Part shown: positions 24,984-33,208 of the stretch, one piece after another
Layout of the letters: every line of letters starts with the position of its first letter
Numbering within the stretch: position 1 is the stretch's first letter
Origin: Actinophytocola sp.
GTDB taxonomy: Bacteria; Actinomycetota; Actinomycetes; Mycobacteriales; Pseudonocardiaceae
DNA length: 36,410 nucleotides
NCBI RefSeq assembly: GCF_009379765.1
Contig: NZ_WHTD01000080.1
Span: 1-36,410 of the forward strand
Reading direction: 5' to 3'
The notes under the pieces: model-generated
Told to the model about the DNA's origin: nothing
Databases searched by the model: none
Seen by the model: only the letters and a program-made list of their open reading frames with translations
Position numbers and translations under genes: made by a program

Positions 24984-25787
24984 ATGCGAGTAGAGATCAA
25001 TGTTCTCGGCCCACTCAAGGTCTCCGTAGCCGGCGTCTCGATCGTTCCGACGGCGAGCAAGCCGTGCCACCTGCTGGCGATGCTCGCGCTCAACGCGGGG
25101 CGCGTGGTGACAGTGGCCGCGCTGGCCGAGGAAATCTGGGGCTATCAGCCGCCGCGCAGCGGCGTACCGACTTTACACACTTACATTCTCAAGTTACGTA
25201 GGAGGCTGCAGGACGCGCTCGACGGTCAGGACGACAAGGCCGCAAAGGATCTCCTGGTCACCCGGCGGTCCGGCTATCTGCTGAACGTCGAGCCGGAGGC
25301 GGTGGACGCCGTCAAGTACGACCGGCTCTCCGCCGAGGGGCGCCGGGCGGTCAACGACGGCGACTACGAGAAGACGTCCCAGCGGCTGAGCGAGGCGCTG
25401 GGGCTGTGGCGTGGGCCTGCGCTCGCCGATGTCACCATCGGGCCGCAGCTCGCGATCGATGTGATGCGGCTGAACGAGAATCGGCTCGGTGACCTGCATC
25501 TGCGGATCGACGCCGACCTGCGGCTGGGCCGACACCACCAGCTGCTCGGCGAGCTGGCGACACTGTGTGCCCAGCACCCGTTGCTGGAGAACTTCTGTGC
25601 CCTGCAAATGGTGGCGTTGTACCGTTCGGGCCGGCGCAGCCAGGCACAGGCGGCCTATCGGCACCTGCGTGCGGACATGGTCGACCAGCTCGGCGTCGAG
25701 CCGTCGCCCCGGCTACGGCAACTGCACCACGCGATCGTCATCGGTCACGCGGCTGTCGACGACCCGACCCTCGCTGTCACCGGTTGA
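24984..25787 (+). CDS. SARP-family transcriptional regulator
   Basis: A 267-residue Streptomyces-antibiotic-regulatory-protein type activator. It has an OmpR-like winged helix (1-95) with INVLGPLKVSVAGVSI, LLAMLALNAGRVVTVAALAEEIWG and PTLHTYILKLRRRL. A BTAD domain follows (about 100-245) with YDRLSAEGRRAVNDGDYEKTSQRLSEALGLWRGPALADV and ALYRSGRRSQAQAAYRHLRADMVDQLGVEPSPRLRQLH. SARPs bind direct heptamer repeats and switch on antibiotic clusters. It is the only pathway-type regulator in the window, so it is the probable activator of the 9.25-23.4 kb operon; I could not pick out its binding repeats. It is compact, lacking the NB-ARC/TPR extension of AfsR. Confidence 0.93.
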   Translation: MRVEINVLGPLKVSVAGVSIVPTASKPCHLLAMLALNAGRVVTVAALAEEIWGYQPPRSGVPTLHTYILKLRRRLQDALDGQDDKAAKDLLVTRRSGYLLNVEPEAVDAVKYDRLSAEGRRAVNDGDYEKTSQRLSEALGLWRGPALADVTIGPQLAIDVMRLNENRLGDLHLRIDADLRLGRHHQLLGELATLCAQHPLLENFCALQMVALYRSGRRSQAQAAYRHLRADMVDQLGVEPSPRLRQLHHAIVIGHAAVDDPTLAVTG

Positions 25788-25905
25788 CCTGGCGAGCGGG
25801 ACCGTTCTGGAGCTGCCCGGTCCTCGTCGGGGACGGCGAGCCGCCCACACATCCGGCCCAGTCTGGACGAGTACCTGGCCGCTCGTACGGCGTCGACGCC
25901 GTCGA

Positions 25906-25947
25906 GTGGGCCACGTTGGAGTTGAACGCCTCGGCAACCGCGTTGTC
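25906..25947 (-). pseudogene. IS3-type transposase C-terminal scrap
   Basis: The minus strand reads DNAVAEAFNSNVAH, matching the DNAxAExFNS block around the last catalytic Glu of IS3-family/rve transposases. Flanking sequence in the 284-bp gap 25788-26071 shows no further similarity or gene. It marks an old insertion boundary just after the cluster's regulator. Confidence 0.4.
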
Positions 25948-26071
25948 TGCTCAGTCAGCGGTGCCGCCGGAGCCGGAGCCGCGCCGGCCGTGTGCATACT
26001 CGGAGTGCGCGCCGTACCGGACGAAGGGCACAATACCGCGGGAACGGTGAGGTTTCGACGAGGGGGGTTGG

Positions 26072-26665
26072 ATGGGAATCATCTTCTCCAGTTTCTCGAT
26101 GTCCTTGGACGGGTTCATCGCCTATCCGGACGACTCGGTGGGGGAGCTCTTCGACTGGTACGACAACGGGGACGTGGAGATCAAGCCACCGGGTTATCCG
26201 ATCATGTTCAGGATGTCCGAGGCGAGCGCGAGGTACTGGCGCCAGAACGAGACCGAGGGGGCGTTCATCTCCGGTCGGCGCATCTTCGACTACACCAACG
26301 GCTGGGGCGGCAAGCCGCCGAACAACTCGCCCACGTTCGTCGTGACCCATCGTCCGCCGCCTGCGGACTGGCCGCCGACCCCGGACGCGCCCTTCACCTT
26401 CGTCGACAGCCTGGACCGCGCCCTGGCGCAGGCACGCGCCGTGGCAGGGGACGGGGACATCGGCGTCGCGGGCCCTGACATCGCCCAGCAGTGCCTGAAC
26501 ATGGGCGTGCTCGGCGAGATCCGGCTCGACCTGGTGCCGGTGTTCTTCCACGAGGGTGTCCGCTACTTCGACAACATCGACAACGACAAGGTCCGGCTCG
26601 AGCTGGTCCAGGTCGTCGAGGGCACGAAGGTCACCCACATGCGGTACAAGGTGACCTACGCCTGA
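26072..26665 (+). CDS. Dihydrofolate-reductase-fold (RibD C-terminal) family protein
   Basis: A 197-residue protein from ATG 26072 preceded by GAGGGGGGTT. The fold signature is present: MGIIFSSFSMSLDGFIAYPDDSVGELFDWY at the N-terminus, GAFISGRRIFDYTNGWGG, TFVVTHRPPP and IGVAGPDIAQQCLNMGVLGEIRLDLVPVFFHEGVRYFD. This is the common actinobacterial 'DHFR family protein' with RibD C-terminal fold, an NADPH-dependent reductase of unknown substrate. It is monocistronic and bears no clear relation to the biosynthetic operon. Confidence 0.92.
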   Translation: MGIIFSSFSMSLDGFIAYPDDSVGELFDWYDNGDVEIKPPGYPIMFRMSEASARYWRQNETEGAFISGRRIFDYTNGWGGKPPNNSPTFVVTHRPPPADWPPTPDAPFTFVDSLDRALAQARAVAGDGDIGVAGPDIAQQCLNMGVLGEIRLDLVPVFFHEGVRYFDNIDNDKVRLELVQVVEGTKVTHMRYKVTYA

Positions 26666-26849
26666 GCCGACCGCCTCCCGCGTGTGCGAAGGTCGTGCCC
26701 ACCCCGGCGACGGGAGCGGGCTCGTCCTTCTCGTGGGGACCGGGGATCAGCCCGTGCGCACGTCCGGGAGGTGCGCGGTTCGCTCGGTGGCGTCGTGGGA
26801 CATGGCCGAAGGGCGACCCGCGCCGGTGGTCGGTCGCCGAGCCGCTGGC

Positions 26850-27086
26850 TCAGCCGGCGTTACCGTCGCCGATGTCGAGGAGCTCGTCGGTGCGGAACGT
26901 GGCGTGGGCCGCGATGATCTTCCACCCCGACTGGTCGTGGATCCAGGTTCGGTTTCCGTCCGGCCCGGTGAACCGTGCCTCGTCGTCGATCAGCTCGGCC
27001 AGTGCGTCGACATCGGAGGTCAGCTGGGCGGCCTGGAGGCGCCGTTCGGCCGCGCGGAGGCTTTCGGTGTGGTCGTCGTTCGGCAT
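26850..27086 (-). pseudogene. DUF4440/SnoaL-like protein with an internal deletion
   Basis: A 78-residue frame: HTESLRAAERRLQAAQLTSDVDALAELIDDEARFTGPDG, then directly NRTWIHDQSGWKIIAAHATF. Family members are about 120-135 residues; the first alpha-helical part and the last two strands (RTWIHDQSGWKIIAAH) are present, but the central strands between are missing. It reads as an in-frame deletion remnant. ATG 27086 is the likely start. Bases 26666-26849 hold nothing recognisable. Confidence 0.55.
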
Positions 27087-27189
27087 GTTCCCACCGTGGC
27101 GGCCGGCCGGCCGGCACGGTCCCGCGTTCCGCTGCTGGCGGATCCGCTGAGCGCGAAGCCCACCCTCGACGTCGAAGGCGACCGCACGC

Positions 27190-28353
27190 TCACCCCTCCT
27201 CGGGTGGCGCGGCCAGCTGGATGTCGTTATTGCCGGCCCAGGTGGTGAGGTCGTCGCGCTGGATGGCGGCGGCGACCAGGTCGGGGAACTGGTCGGGGGT
27301 GCACGCGAAGGTTGGGATGCCGAGCGCGGCGAGCGCGGCGGCGTTGTCGTGGTCGTAGGCGGGGGCGCCGTCGTCGGACAGGGCCAGCAGGCACACCACC
27401 TGCATCTCGCTCGCGACCATCGCCTGCGCCCGGCGCAGCATCTCGTCGTTGTCGCCGCCCTCGTAGAGGTCGCTGATCAGCACGAAGATCGTGTCCCGCG
27501 GGTTGTCGACCCTCGTCTGGCAGTAGGCGAGCGCGGCGTTGATGTCGGTGCCGCCGCCGAGCTGCACGCCGAACAGCAGCTCCACCGGGTCGGTCACGAG
27601 GTCGGTGAGGTCGACGACCGCGGTGTCGAACGCGACGACCTGGGTGCGCAGCGACCGCACCGACGCGAGCACCGCGCCGAACACCCCCGCGTACACCACC
27701 GACGACGCCATTGAGCCGCTCTGGTCCATGCACAGCACGATCTCCCGGCTGACCTGCGGGAGCCGGCGCCCGTAGCCGACCAGCCGCTCGGGGACGACCG
27801 TGCGGTGCGCGGGCTGGTAGTGCCTGAGGTTGGCGAGGATCGTGCGGTTCCAGTCGATGTCGGCGGCCCGCGGCCGGCTCGTCCGACCGGCCCGGTGCAG
27901 CGCGCCGCTGACCGCCTGCCGGGTCGGCTGGGCCAGCTTGCGCTCCAGCTCGTCGACCACCTGGCGCACCACGGCCCGCGCGGTCTCCCGCGAGCGCTCG
28001 GGGATCGCCTGGTTGAGGCTCAGCAGCGTGCCCACGAGGTGCACGTCCGGCTGCACGGCGTCGAGGAGCTCCGGCTCGAGCAGCAGCTGCCGCAGCCCCA
28101 GCCGGTCCATCGCGTCGCGCTGCATCACCTGGACGACCGAGGCGGGGAAGTACCCGCGGATGTCGCCGAGCCAGCGCGCCACCCGCGGTGCGGACCCACC
28201 GAGCCCGCCGCGCTTCTTCTCCCCGCCGTACAAGGCATCCAACGTCGCGTCCCGCTTGGCGTCCATTCCGGACAGCTCGGCACCGGTGCCGTCGGCGTCG
28301 GACCCGTCGCCGCCGCCGAGGATCAGCCGCCACCGCCGCAACCGCTCACTCAC
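27190..28353 (-). CDS. VWA-domain protein of a MoxR-associated operon
   Basis: A 387-residue cytosolic protein from GTG 28353, which overlaps the upstream stop. The C-terminal von Willebrand A domain has MIDAS residues DQSGSMASS (Asp210, Ser212, Ser214), GGGTD and ISDLYEGGD. The N-terminal 200 residues are helical, with a WLGDIRGYFPASVVQVMQRDAMDRLGL block. VWA proteins commonly pair with MoxR AAA+ ATPases as chaperone-like complexes that insert metals or remodel targets. The MoxR gene lies two positions upstream in the same operon, and the order SWIM-DUF5691-MoxR-DUF5682-VWA is, as I recall, conserved in actinobacteria. Target unknown. Confidence 0.9.
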   Translation of the reverse strand: MSERLRRWRLILGGGDGSDADGTGAELSGMDAKRDATLDALYGGEKKRGGLGGSAPRVARWLGDIRGYFPASVVQVMQRDAMDRLGLRQLLLEPELLDAVQPDVHLVGTLLSLNQAIPERSRETARAVVRQVVDELERKLAQPTRQAVSGALHRAGRTSRPRAADIDWNRTILANLRHYQPAHRTVVPERLVGYGRRLPQVSREIVLCMDQSGSMASSVVYAGVFGAVLASVRSLRTQVVAFDTAVVDLTDLVTDPVELLFGVQLGGGTDINAALAYCQTRVDNPRDTIFVLISDLYEGGDNDEMLRRAQAMVASEMQVVCLLALSDDGAPAYDHDNAAALAALGIPTFACTPDQFPDLVAAAIQRDDLTTWAGNNDIQLAAPPEEG

Positions 28354-30548
28354 GACGTCCCCCCAAGGATCTCCAGCAGCCTCGGCAGGACCCGGGCCGC
28401 GCGGTCGTGGTCGATGTCGACGTCCGCGGTCGCGACCGTGCCGCCGGCGCCCCGGTCGAGCCGGCCGACCTGGACGCCGATGCCGCGCCGCTCGGCCGGG
28501 GCGAAGTCGGCGAACGTGCGGCGCAGCAACGGAAGCAGATGGTCGAACACCTCGCCGGCCACCCCGGTCGCCCACCGGTCGACGACCGCGAGCAGCTCCG
28601 GCTCATGGACCAGCAGGGCCGCCTCGCCGGAGAGGAACCCGTCGAGCCAGCCGGCCGCCTGCACCGCGTCGGCCGCGGACGACAGCCGCAGCGACAGCCG
28701 CCGGCCCGCCTCGGTGACGTCGACCAGACCGGCGTCGAGCAGCAGCCGGGTGGCCCGCCCGGACACGAGCCCGTGCACCCCTGGCTGCTCGGCCACCACG
28801 CCCAGCGCCCGCTGCCACTCCGTGCGCAGCTCCGGCTGGTCCAGCAACGCGATGCCGCGCTGCACCCCGTCGAGCAGCTCGCGCACGGCGGCCGCCGCGT
28901 CGTCGTCCAGCGCCGCGCACGCGGCCGGCAGCCCGACCGCCACCCGGGTGACGACCCCGGCCAGCACCCGCTGCACCAGCTCGGTGTCCGCCCGCCGGAC
29001 GTTGCCGTAGCGGCGCACCCGGGCCATCGGCTCGACCGCGGCCATCAGCCGGGTCGTGTCGTGCTGGCGCGCGGCCCGTTCGTCCAATGCGGACAGTACG
29101 GTGGCGAGCGCGGCCGGCAGGTCGGCGACGAGCGTGGTCTCCACCAGCTCGGCGAGCACCGCGACGTCCGCGTCGGCCGCGCGCTGGCCCACCACCGAGG
29201 TCGCCGCCTGCTCGATCGTGGTGCCGTGCCCGCTGGCCTCGATGAGCGCGACCTCCAGCTCCGGGCGCCACTCGATCGTCCACGCCTCGCGGAACGTGCC
29301 CCGGGTCCGCACCACCTCCGCCGGCCGGCCCCACGGCACGTCCAGCAGCAGCAACCGGTGGAAGAGCTTGCTGCGCCCCAGATGTGACTCGGTCCGCAGG
29401 TCCAGGTCGAGAGTCTGCTCGGCCGCGCTCTGCCGCAGCCGCAGACGCTTGCGCGCCGCGGCGAGGTCCCGCGCGAGCGGCACCATCGGCGTGTCGGCGG
29501 GCACCCGGCCCAGGATGTCGCCGACGAGGAGCTTGCGTGCGACCAACGTCATCGGCACCGGTGAGCCGCCGAACAGCACCGCCTGCGCGGACTCCATCAC
29601 CTCGGCGAGGCCCGGCAGCGGCCGGCCGCGCAGGCCGGCGAGCGCGTGCGCCAGCCGGACCGCCTCGATGACCGCCGCCGACGACACGTCGTGCCGCTGG
29701 CCGCGCAGCAGCCGGGCCACCCGCACGAGCCACCGGGTGACGACCTCGTCCGGCGCGGTGAACAGGTGGTGGTACCAGCCGGGGGAGTCGATGCCGGCGC
29801 CGTAGCCGCTGGCCCTGGCGAGCCGGCTGGACGTCCACGGCACCCAGGTCGCGGCCACCTTGGTGGCGCGCAGGCCTTTCAGCAGGGTGGTGTCCGACGT
29901 GGCCGTCGGGAAGTCCGCCGGCACCAGGACGGGCGCGTGCCAGGCGCCGCACACCACCGCGATCGTCCCCGGCTCGCCGCGCCGCGCGGCTCGCAGCACC
30001 CGGCGCATCGCGGCCTCCCGCCGCCGCGTCCCCAGGTCGACGTCCTGGCCCTCGCGCAGCGTCCGCATCGCCTCCAGCACCGCGGCGAACACGTCGAGGC
30101 CGTGGTAGCGCAGCTCGATCGCGTCCTCCCACCAGCGCTCCGCGTCGTCGTAGCCCGCGGCCTCGGCGAGCGTGGCGATCGGGTCGAACCGGTCCGCGCC
30201 GCGGTCGTCGGTCCCGTCGGCACCGAGCACGAGCGCGTTGGCCGCGGGCAGGTCGAGGAACCGGGCCGGGCGGTCGTGCTCGACGGCCCAGCGCAGCGCG
30301 ACCCACTCCGGCGAGAACACCGCCATCGGGTAGAACGCCGCCGTGGCCGGGTTGTCGACCGCGTAGGTGAGCCCCGCGACCGGCGGCCGCATGTCCGCCG
30401 CCGCGACGAGCGGCGCGACCGAGTCCAGCTCGGGCGGGCCCTCGATCAGCACGAGCGCGGGGTCCAGCTCGTCGAGCGCGGCGCGGACCGCGCGGGCCGA
30501 ACCGGGCCCGTGGTGCCGAATGCCCAGGATATGGGTGCTCGATGACAC
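28350..30548 (-). CDS. DUF5682-like protein (possible TIKI/TraB-EreA-type fold)
   Basis: A 732-residue protein. The N-terminus THILGIRHHGPGSARAVRAAL, then LVLIEGPPELDSVAPLV, and later TIAVVCGAWHAPVL are spaced like the conserved His/Glu blocks of the TIKI/TraB/EreA hydrolase group; this fold link is inference. The remaining 400 residues are mostly helical. GTG 30548 lies inside the 74-bp repeat. The same frame extends upstream through the repeat to a CTG at 30572, where the stop of the preceding mini-ORF overlaps. Its stop overlaps the VWA gene start. Co-occurrence with MoxR and VWA suggests it is a substrate or effector of that ATPase system. Confidence 0.8.
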   Translation of the reverse strand: MSSSTHILGIRHHGPGSARAVRAALDELDPALVLIEGPPELDSVAPLVAAADMRPPVAGLTYAVDNPATAAFYPMAVFSPEWVALRWAVEHDRPARFLDLPAANALVLGADGTDDRGADRFDPIATLAEAAGYDDAERWWEDAIELRYHGLDVFAAVLEAMRTLREGQDVDLGTRRREAAMRRVLRAARRGEPGTIAVVCGAWHAPVLVPADFPTATSDTTLLKGLRATKVAATWVPWTSSRLARASGYGAGIDSPGWYHHLFTAPDEVVTRWLVRVARLLRGQRHDVSSAAVIEAVRLAHALAGLRGRPLPGLAEVMESAQAVLFGGSPVPMTLVARKLLVGDILGRVPADTPMVPLARDLAAARKRLRLRQSAAEQTLDLDLRTESHLGRSKLFHRLLLLDVPWGRPAEVVRTRGTFREAWTIEWRPELEVALIEASGHGTTIEQAATSVVGQRAADADVAVLAELVETTLVADLPAALATVLSALDERAARQHDTTRLMAAVEPMARVRRYGNVRRADTELVQRVLAGVVTRVAVGLPAACAALDDDAAAAVRELLDGVQRGIALLDQPELRTEWQRALGVVAEQPGVHGLVSGRATRLLLDAGLVDVTEAGRRLSLRLSSAADAVQAAGWLDGFLSGEAALLVHEPELLAVVDRWATGVAGEVFDHLLPLLRRTFADFAPAERRGIGVQVGRLDRGAGGTVATADVDIDHDRAARVLPRLLEILGGTS

Positions 30549-30568
30549 TGGTTCGCTCGCAAGCTCGC

Positions 30569-30646
30569 TCAGGACTCCCCCTCGCGGGCTCGGTGGAGCC
30601 GCTCGCGGTCGCCCTGTGACATTGGTTCGCTCGCAGGCTCGCTCAG
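30569..30646 (-). CDS. Mini-ORF 2 of the 74-bp repeat (25 residues, CTG start)
   Basis: The same peptide as mini-ORF 1 but opening with CTG at 30646, inside CTGA, and preceded by GAGGGGGAG. Its TGA (30569-30571) overlaps a further CTG at 30572 that is in frame with the DUF5682 gene. A CTG start is weaker, so re-initiation here may be inefficient or the mini-ORF may not be translated. Confidence 0.3.
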   Translation of the reverse strand: MSEPASEPMSQGDRERLHRAREGES

Positions 30647-30720
30647 GACTCCCCCTCGCGGGCTCGGTGGAGCCGCTCGCGGTCGCCCTGTGACATTGGT
30701 TCGCTCGCAGGCTCGCTCAC
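30643..30720 (-). CDS. Mini-ORF 1 of the 74-bp repeat (25 residues)
   Basis: GTG 30720-30718 overlaps the MoxR TGA (GTGA). The frame reads VSEPASEPMSQGDRE... and ends ...RAREGES before TGA at 30643-30645. Composition and length match the mini-ORF at 7835-7912. Translation would deliver ribosomes to the next unit. Confidence 0.4.
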   Translation of the reverse strand: MSEPASEPMSQGDRERLHRAREGES

Positions 30721-31796
30721 GCCAGTTCTCGGCAAGCCCGGTAAAGGTCGGCCCACGGCTTGCGCTCGCGCACGACGGCCTCCAGGTACTCCTGCCACAC
30801 CAGCCGGTCGGCGACCGGGTCCTTGATCACCGCGCCGTGCAGCCCGGCGGCCACGTCCCCGGCCCGCACCACGCCGTCGCCGAAGTGCGCGGCGAGCGCG
30901 ATCCCGTTGGTCATCACGGAGATCGCCTCCGCGGTGGACAGCGTCCCGGACGGCGACTTGATCTTGGTGCGGCCGTCCGAGGTGACCCCGTCGCGCAGCT
31001 CGCGGAACACCGTGACCACGCGGCGGATCTCGTCGACCGCCTCCGGCTCGGCCGGCAGCCGCAGCGTCTCGCCGAGCTGGCTCACCCGCAGCCGGACGAT
31101 CTCCACCTCGGACTCGACGTCGTCGGGCAGCGGCAGCACGACGACGTTGAACCGGCGCTTGAGCGCGGCGGACAGGTCGTTGACGCCGCGGTCGCGGTCG
31201 TTGGCGGTGGCGATGACGTTGAACCCGCCGAGCGCCTGCACCTCGTCGTCCAGCTCCGGGATGGGCAGCGACTTCTCGCTGAGCACGGTGATGAGCGCGT
31301 CCTGCACGTCGGACGGGATGCGGGTGAGCTCCTCGATGCGCGCGATGCCGCCGGTCTGCATGGCCCGCAGCACCGGGCTCGCGACCAGCGCCTTGCGGGA
31401 CGGGCCTTCCGACAGCAGCCGGGCGTAGTTCCAGCCGTAGCGGATGGCCTCCTCGGGCGTGCCGCTGGTGCCCTGGACGAGCTGGGTGGAGTCGCCGGAG
31501 ATGGCCGCGGTGAGATGCTCGGACAGCCAGGTCTTGGCGGTGCCGGGGACGCCGAGCAGCAGCAGCGCGCGGTCGGTGGCGAGGGTGGCGACGGCGACCT
31601 CGATGAGCCTGCGTGAGCCGAGGTACTTCGGCGTGATCACCATGCCGTTGGCCAGCTCGCCGCCGAGCACGTAGGTGGCGACGGCCCAGGGGGACAGGCG
31701 CCAGTTGGGCGGCCGCGGCCGGTCGTCGGCCTTGGCGAGTGCCGCGAGCTCGCCGGCGTGCTCCTGCTCGGCGTGCTGGCGCAGTACCTCGGTCAC
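30717..31796 (-). CDS. MoxR-family AAA+ ATPase
   Basis: A 359-residue ATPase with Walker A LGVPGTAKTWLSEHL (82-89 core), the MoxR-type segment GGIARIEELTRIPSDVQDALITVLSEKSLPIPELD in place of a classic DEAD-like Walker B, and sensor 1 in GGFNVIATANDRDRG, followed by LKRRFNVVVLPLP. GTG 31796 overlaps the stop of the DUF5691 gene; the frame is open far upstream but that is the shadow of the neighbour. MoxR ATPases work with VWA proteins to activate client enzymes. The operon supplies such a VWA gene two positions downstream. The downstream junction is occupied by the 74-bp repeat. Confidence 0.93.
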   Translation of the reverse strand: MTEVLRQHAEQEHAGELAALAKADDRPRPPNWRLSPWAVATYVLGGELANGMVITPKYLGSRRLIEVAVATLATDRALLLLGVPGTAKTWLSEHLTAAISGDSTQLVQGTSGTPEEAIRYGWNYARLLSEGPSRKALVASPVLRAMQTGGIARIEELTRIPSDVQDALITVLSEKSLPIPELDDEVQALGGFNVIATANDRDRGVNDLSAALKRRFNVVVLPLPDDVESEVEIVRLRVSQLGETLRLPAEPEAVDEIRRVVTVFRELRDGVTSDGRTKIKSPSGTLSTAEAISVMTNGIALAAHFGDGVVRAGDVAAGLHGAVIKDPVADRLVWQEYLEAVVRERKPWADLYRACRELA

Positions 31797-33208
31797 GTGA
31801 ACTCCTGCTGGATGGTCCGGCGGATGGTCAAGGCGTGGGCGAGGCCGCGCAGCGTGCGGCGGCGGGCGCGGTTGTCCTCGGGGATGCCGGTGAGCCAGTC
31901 CTCGACGGCCGGGAGGGCCGCCGGGTGCAGGTTCTCGGCGAGGCTCTGGAACACCAGCGTGAGCACGCCGTCGAGCTTGGCGTGCCGCAGCGTGGTCGCG
32001 ATCGTCGTGGAGAAGTCGGCGGGCCACGGACCGGGGCAGGCGGCGAGGAGGCCGGCGAACCGGGCGTCGACCGTGTCCTGTCCGGCGACGATCCGCGTCG
32101 CCTCGCCGGGCGTCAGCGCGGCGAGCAGCTCCGGGGTCGGGTTGGCCCGCGCCAGCGCGCGGAGCCATTCCTGGTTCCGCTGCCGCAGCGCGGCCTTCGT
32201 CCAGCCGGTGACCAGCTCGGGCGTGGCGCGGTCGATCGACGTGGTCGGTGGCAGCGGCGCGGCGCCGACGATCTGGATGAGCCAGGACGCGCGCAGGCCG
32301 TGGCGGAGCTCGCGCTGGTCGACGATGCCGTCCCGGCGGCCCGCGGCGTCCGGCTCGTCGGGGAGCTCGCCGGGCGACGGGATGCGGGCGGCCATCCGGG
32401 CGGCGCGGCGGGAGCCCGGCAGCCGGTCGAGCAACGCGGCGGCGGCCGCCCGCACGGTGACCGCCCGGTCGTCCAATGTGGACTCCAGGAACGGTTCGTC
32501 CGCGTCGGACAGGCCGGTGGCGAGCGCGTCGAGGAGCCCCGCGCGGGTGGCGGCCTGCTCGCCCGCCCAGGTCGCCTCGACCAGCCGCCGGCCGCGGTCC
32601 GGGTGGGTGCGCCGGACCGCGGTGAGCAGCGCGAGCCGCTCGGTGCGGGTGGCGGTGGCGAACCGCTCGTCGACATCCCCGGCGTCGGGCGGCGCGGCCC
32701 AGGCCCAGCGCCGGTTGCGCGCGGCGAGCCAGGCCCCGCGCGGCCCGGCGGCCGTGCGCACGGTGTCGCGGAGATGCGGGTTGGCGGTGGCGAGCTGCAG
32801 GAGGATGACGAGCAGCCGGGCGGGTGGCCGCCTGCCCGCGGCGGCGCACGCGACCAGCCACTGCTTCGCGAGCAGCTCGTTGCCCCCGTCGATCCGCACG
32901 TTGCGGTCCAGCAGCAGCTCGAGCACCTGGGTGGCGGTGTCCGAGGCCTCCGGTCGCGGGTCCTGCTCGGCCGGGGCGGCGATCGCACCGCGCCAGGCGG
33001 GCGGCACCCAGCCGGCCCGCCGGTAGGCCCCGAGCACGGCCGCCGACGCGAGCACCGCCGCCTCCGGCCCGTCGGCCTCGACCGCACCCGGATCGACGAC
33101 CCCCGCCAGGACGTCGTCGGGGAGCCCTCGACGCCCGGTGCCGACCATCGCGGTGCTCAGTAAGGCGTCCCAGTCGCTCCCTGTGCTCATGGTTCGCTCC
33201 GCGCTCAC
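31793..33208 (-). CDS. DUF5691-like protein of the MoxR operon
   Basis: A 471-residue all-helical protein from GTG 33208, which overlaps the SWIM gene's stop in GTGA; ATG 33190 would remove 6 residues. Landmarks: WDALLSTAMVGTGRRGLP at the N-terminus, repeated Ala/Leu/Arg helices resembling HEAT-type repeats (AAALLDRLPGSRRAARMAARI), and WLTGIPEDNRARRRTLRGLAHAL near the end. DUF5691 is recalled as a regular companion of SWIM and MoxR genes in actinobacteria. A scaffold between the ATPase and target is plausible but not shown by motif. Confidence 0.75.
   Translation of the reverse strand: MSAERTMSTGSDWDALLSTAMVGTGRRGLPDDVLAGVVDPGAVEADGPEAAVLASAAVLGAYRRAGWVPPAWRGAIAAPAEQDPRPEASDTATQVLELLLDRNVRIDGGNELLAKQWLVACAAAGRRPPARLLVILLQLATANPHLRDTVRTAAGPRGAWLAARNRRWAWAAPPDAGDVDERFATATRTERLALLTAVRRTHPDRGRRLVEATWAGEQAATRAGLLDALATGLSDADEPFLESTLDDRAVTVRAAAAALLDRLPGSRRAARMAARIPSPGELPDEPDAAGRRDGIVDQRELRHGLRASWLIQIVGAAPLPPTTSIDRATPELVTGWTKAALRQRNQEWLRALARANPTPELLAALTPGEATRIVAGQDTVDARFAGLLAACPGPWPADFSTTIATTLRHAKLDGVLTLVFQSLAENLHPAALPAVEDWLTGIPEDNRARRRTLRGLAHALTIRRTIQQEFT

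Larger units (their letters stand above)
30541..30720 (-). repeat. 74-bp tandem repeat, 2.4 units, between MoxR and DUF5682 genes
   Basis: Plus-strand units begin at 30541, 30615 and 30689: exactly 74 bp apart, the last partial. Units 30615-30688 and 30541-30614 differ at only a few positions. The repeat begins within the MoxR stop codon and ends at the DUF5682 start. It is homologous to 7807-7915. Confidence 0.92.

Noticed and set aside
30717..32861. MoxR as a 714-residue protein
   Set aside because: Upstream part is a shadow of the DUF5691 gene; GTG 31796 with GTGA overlap is the proper start.
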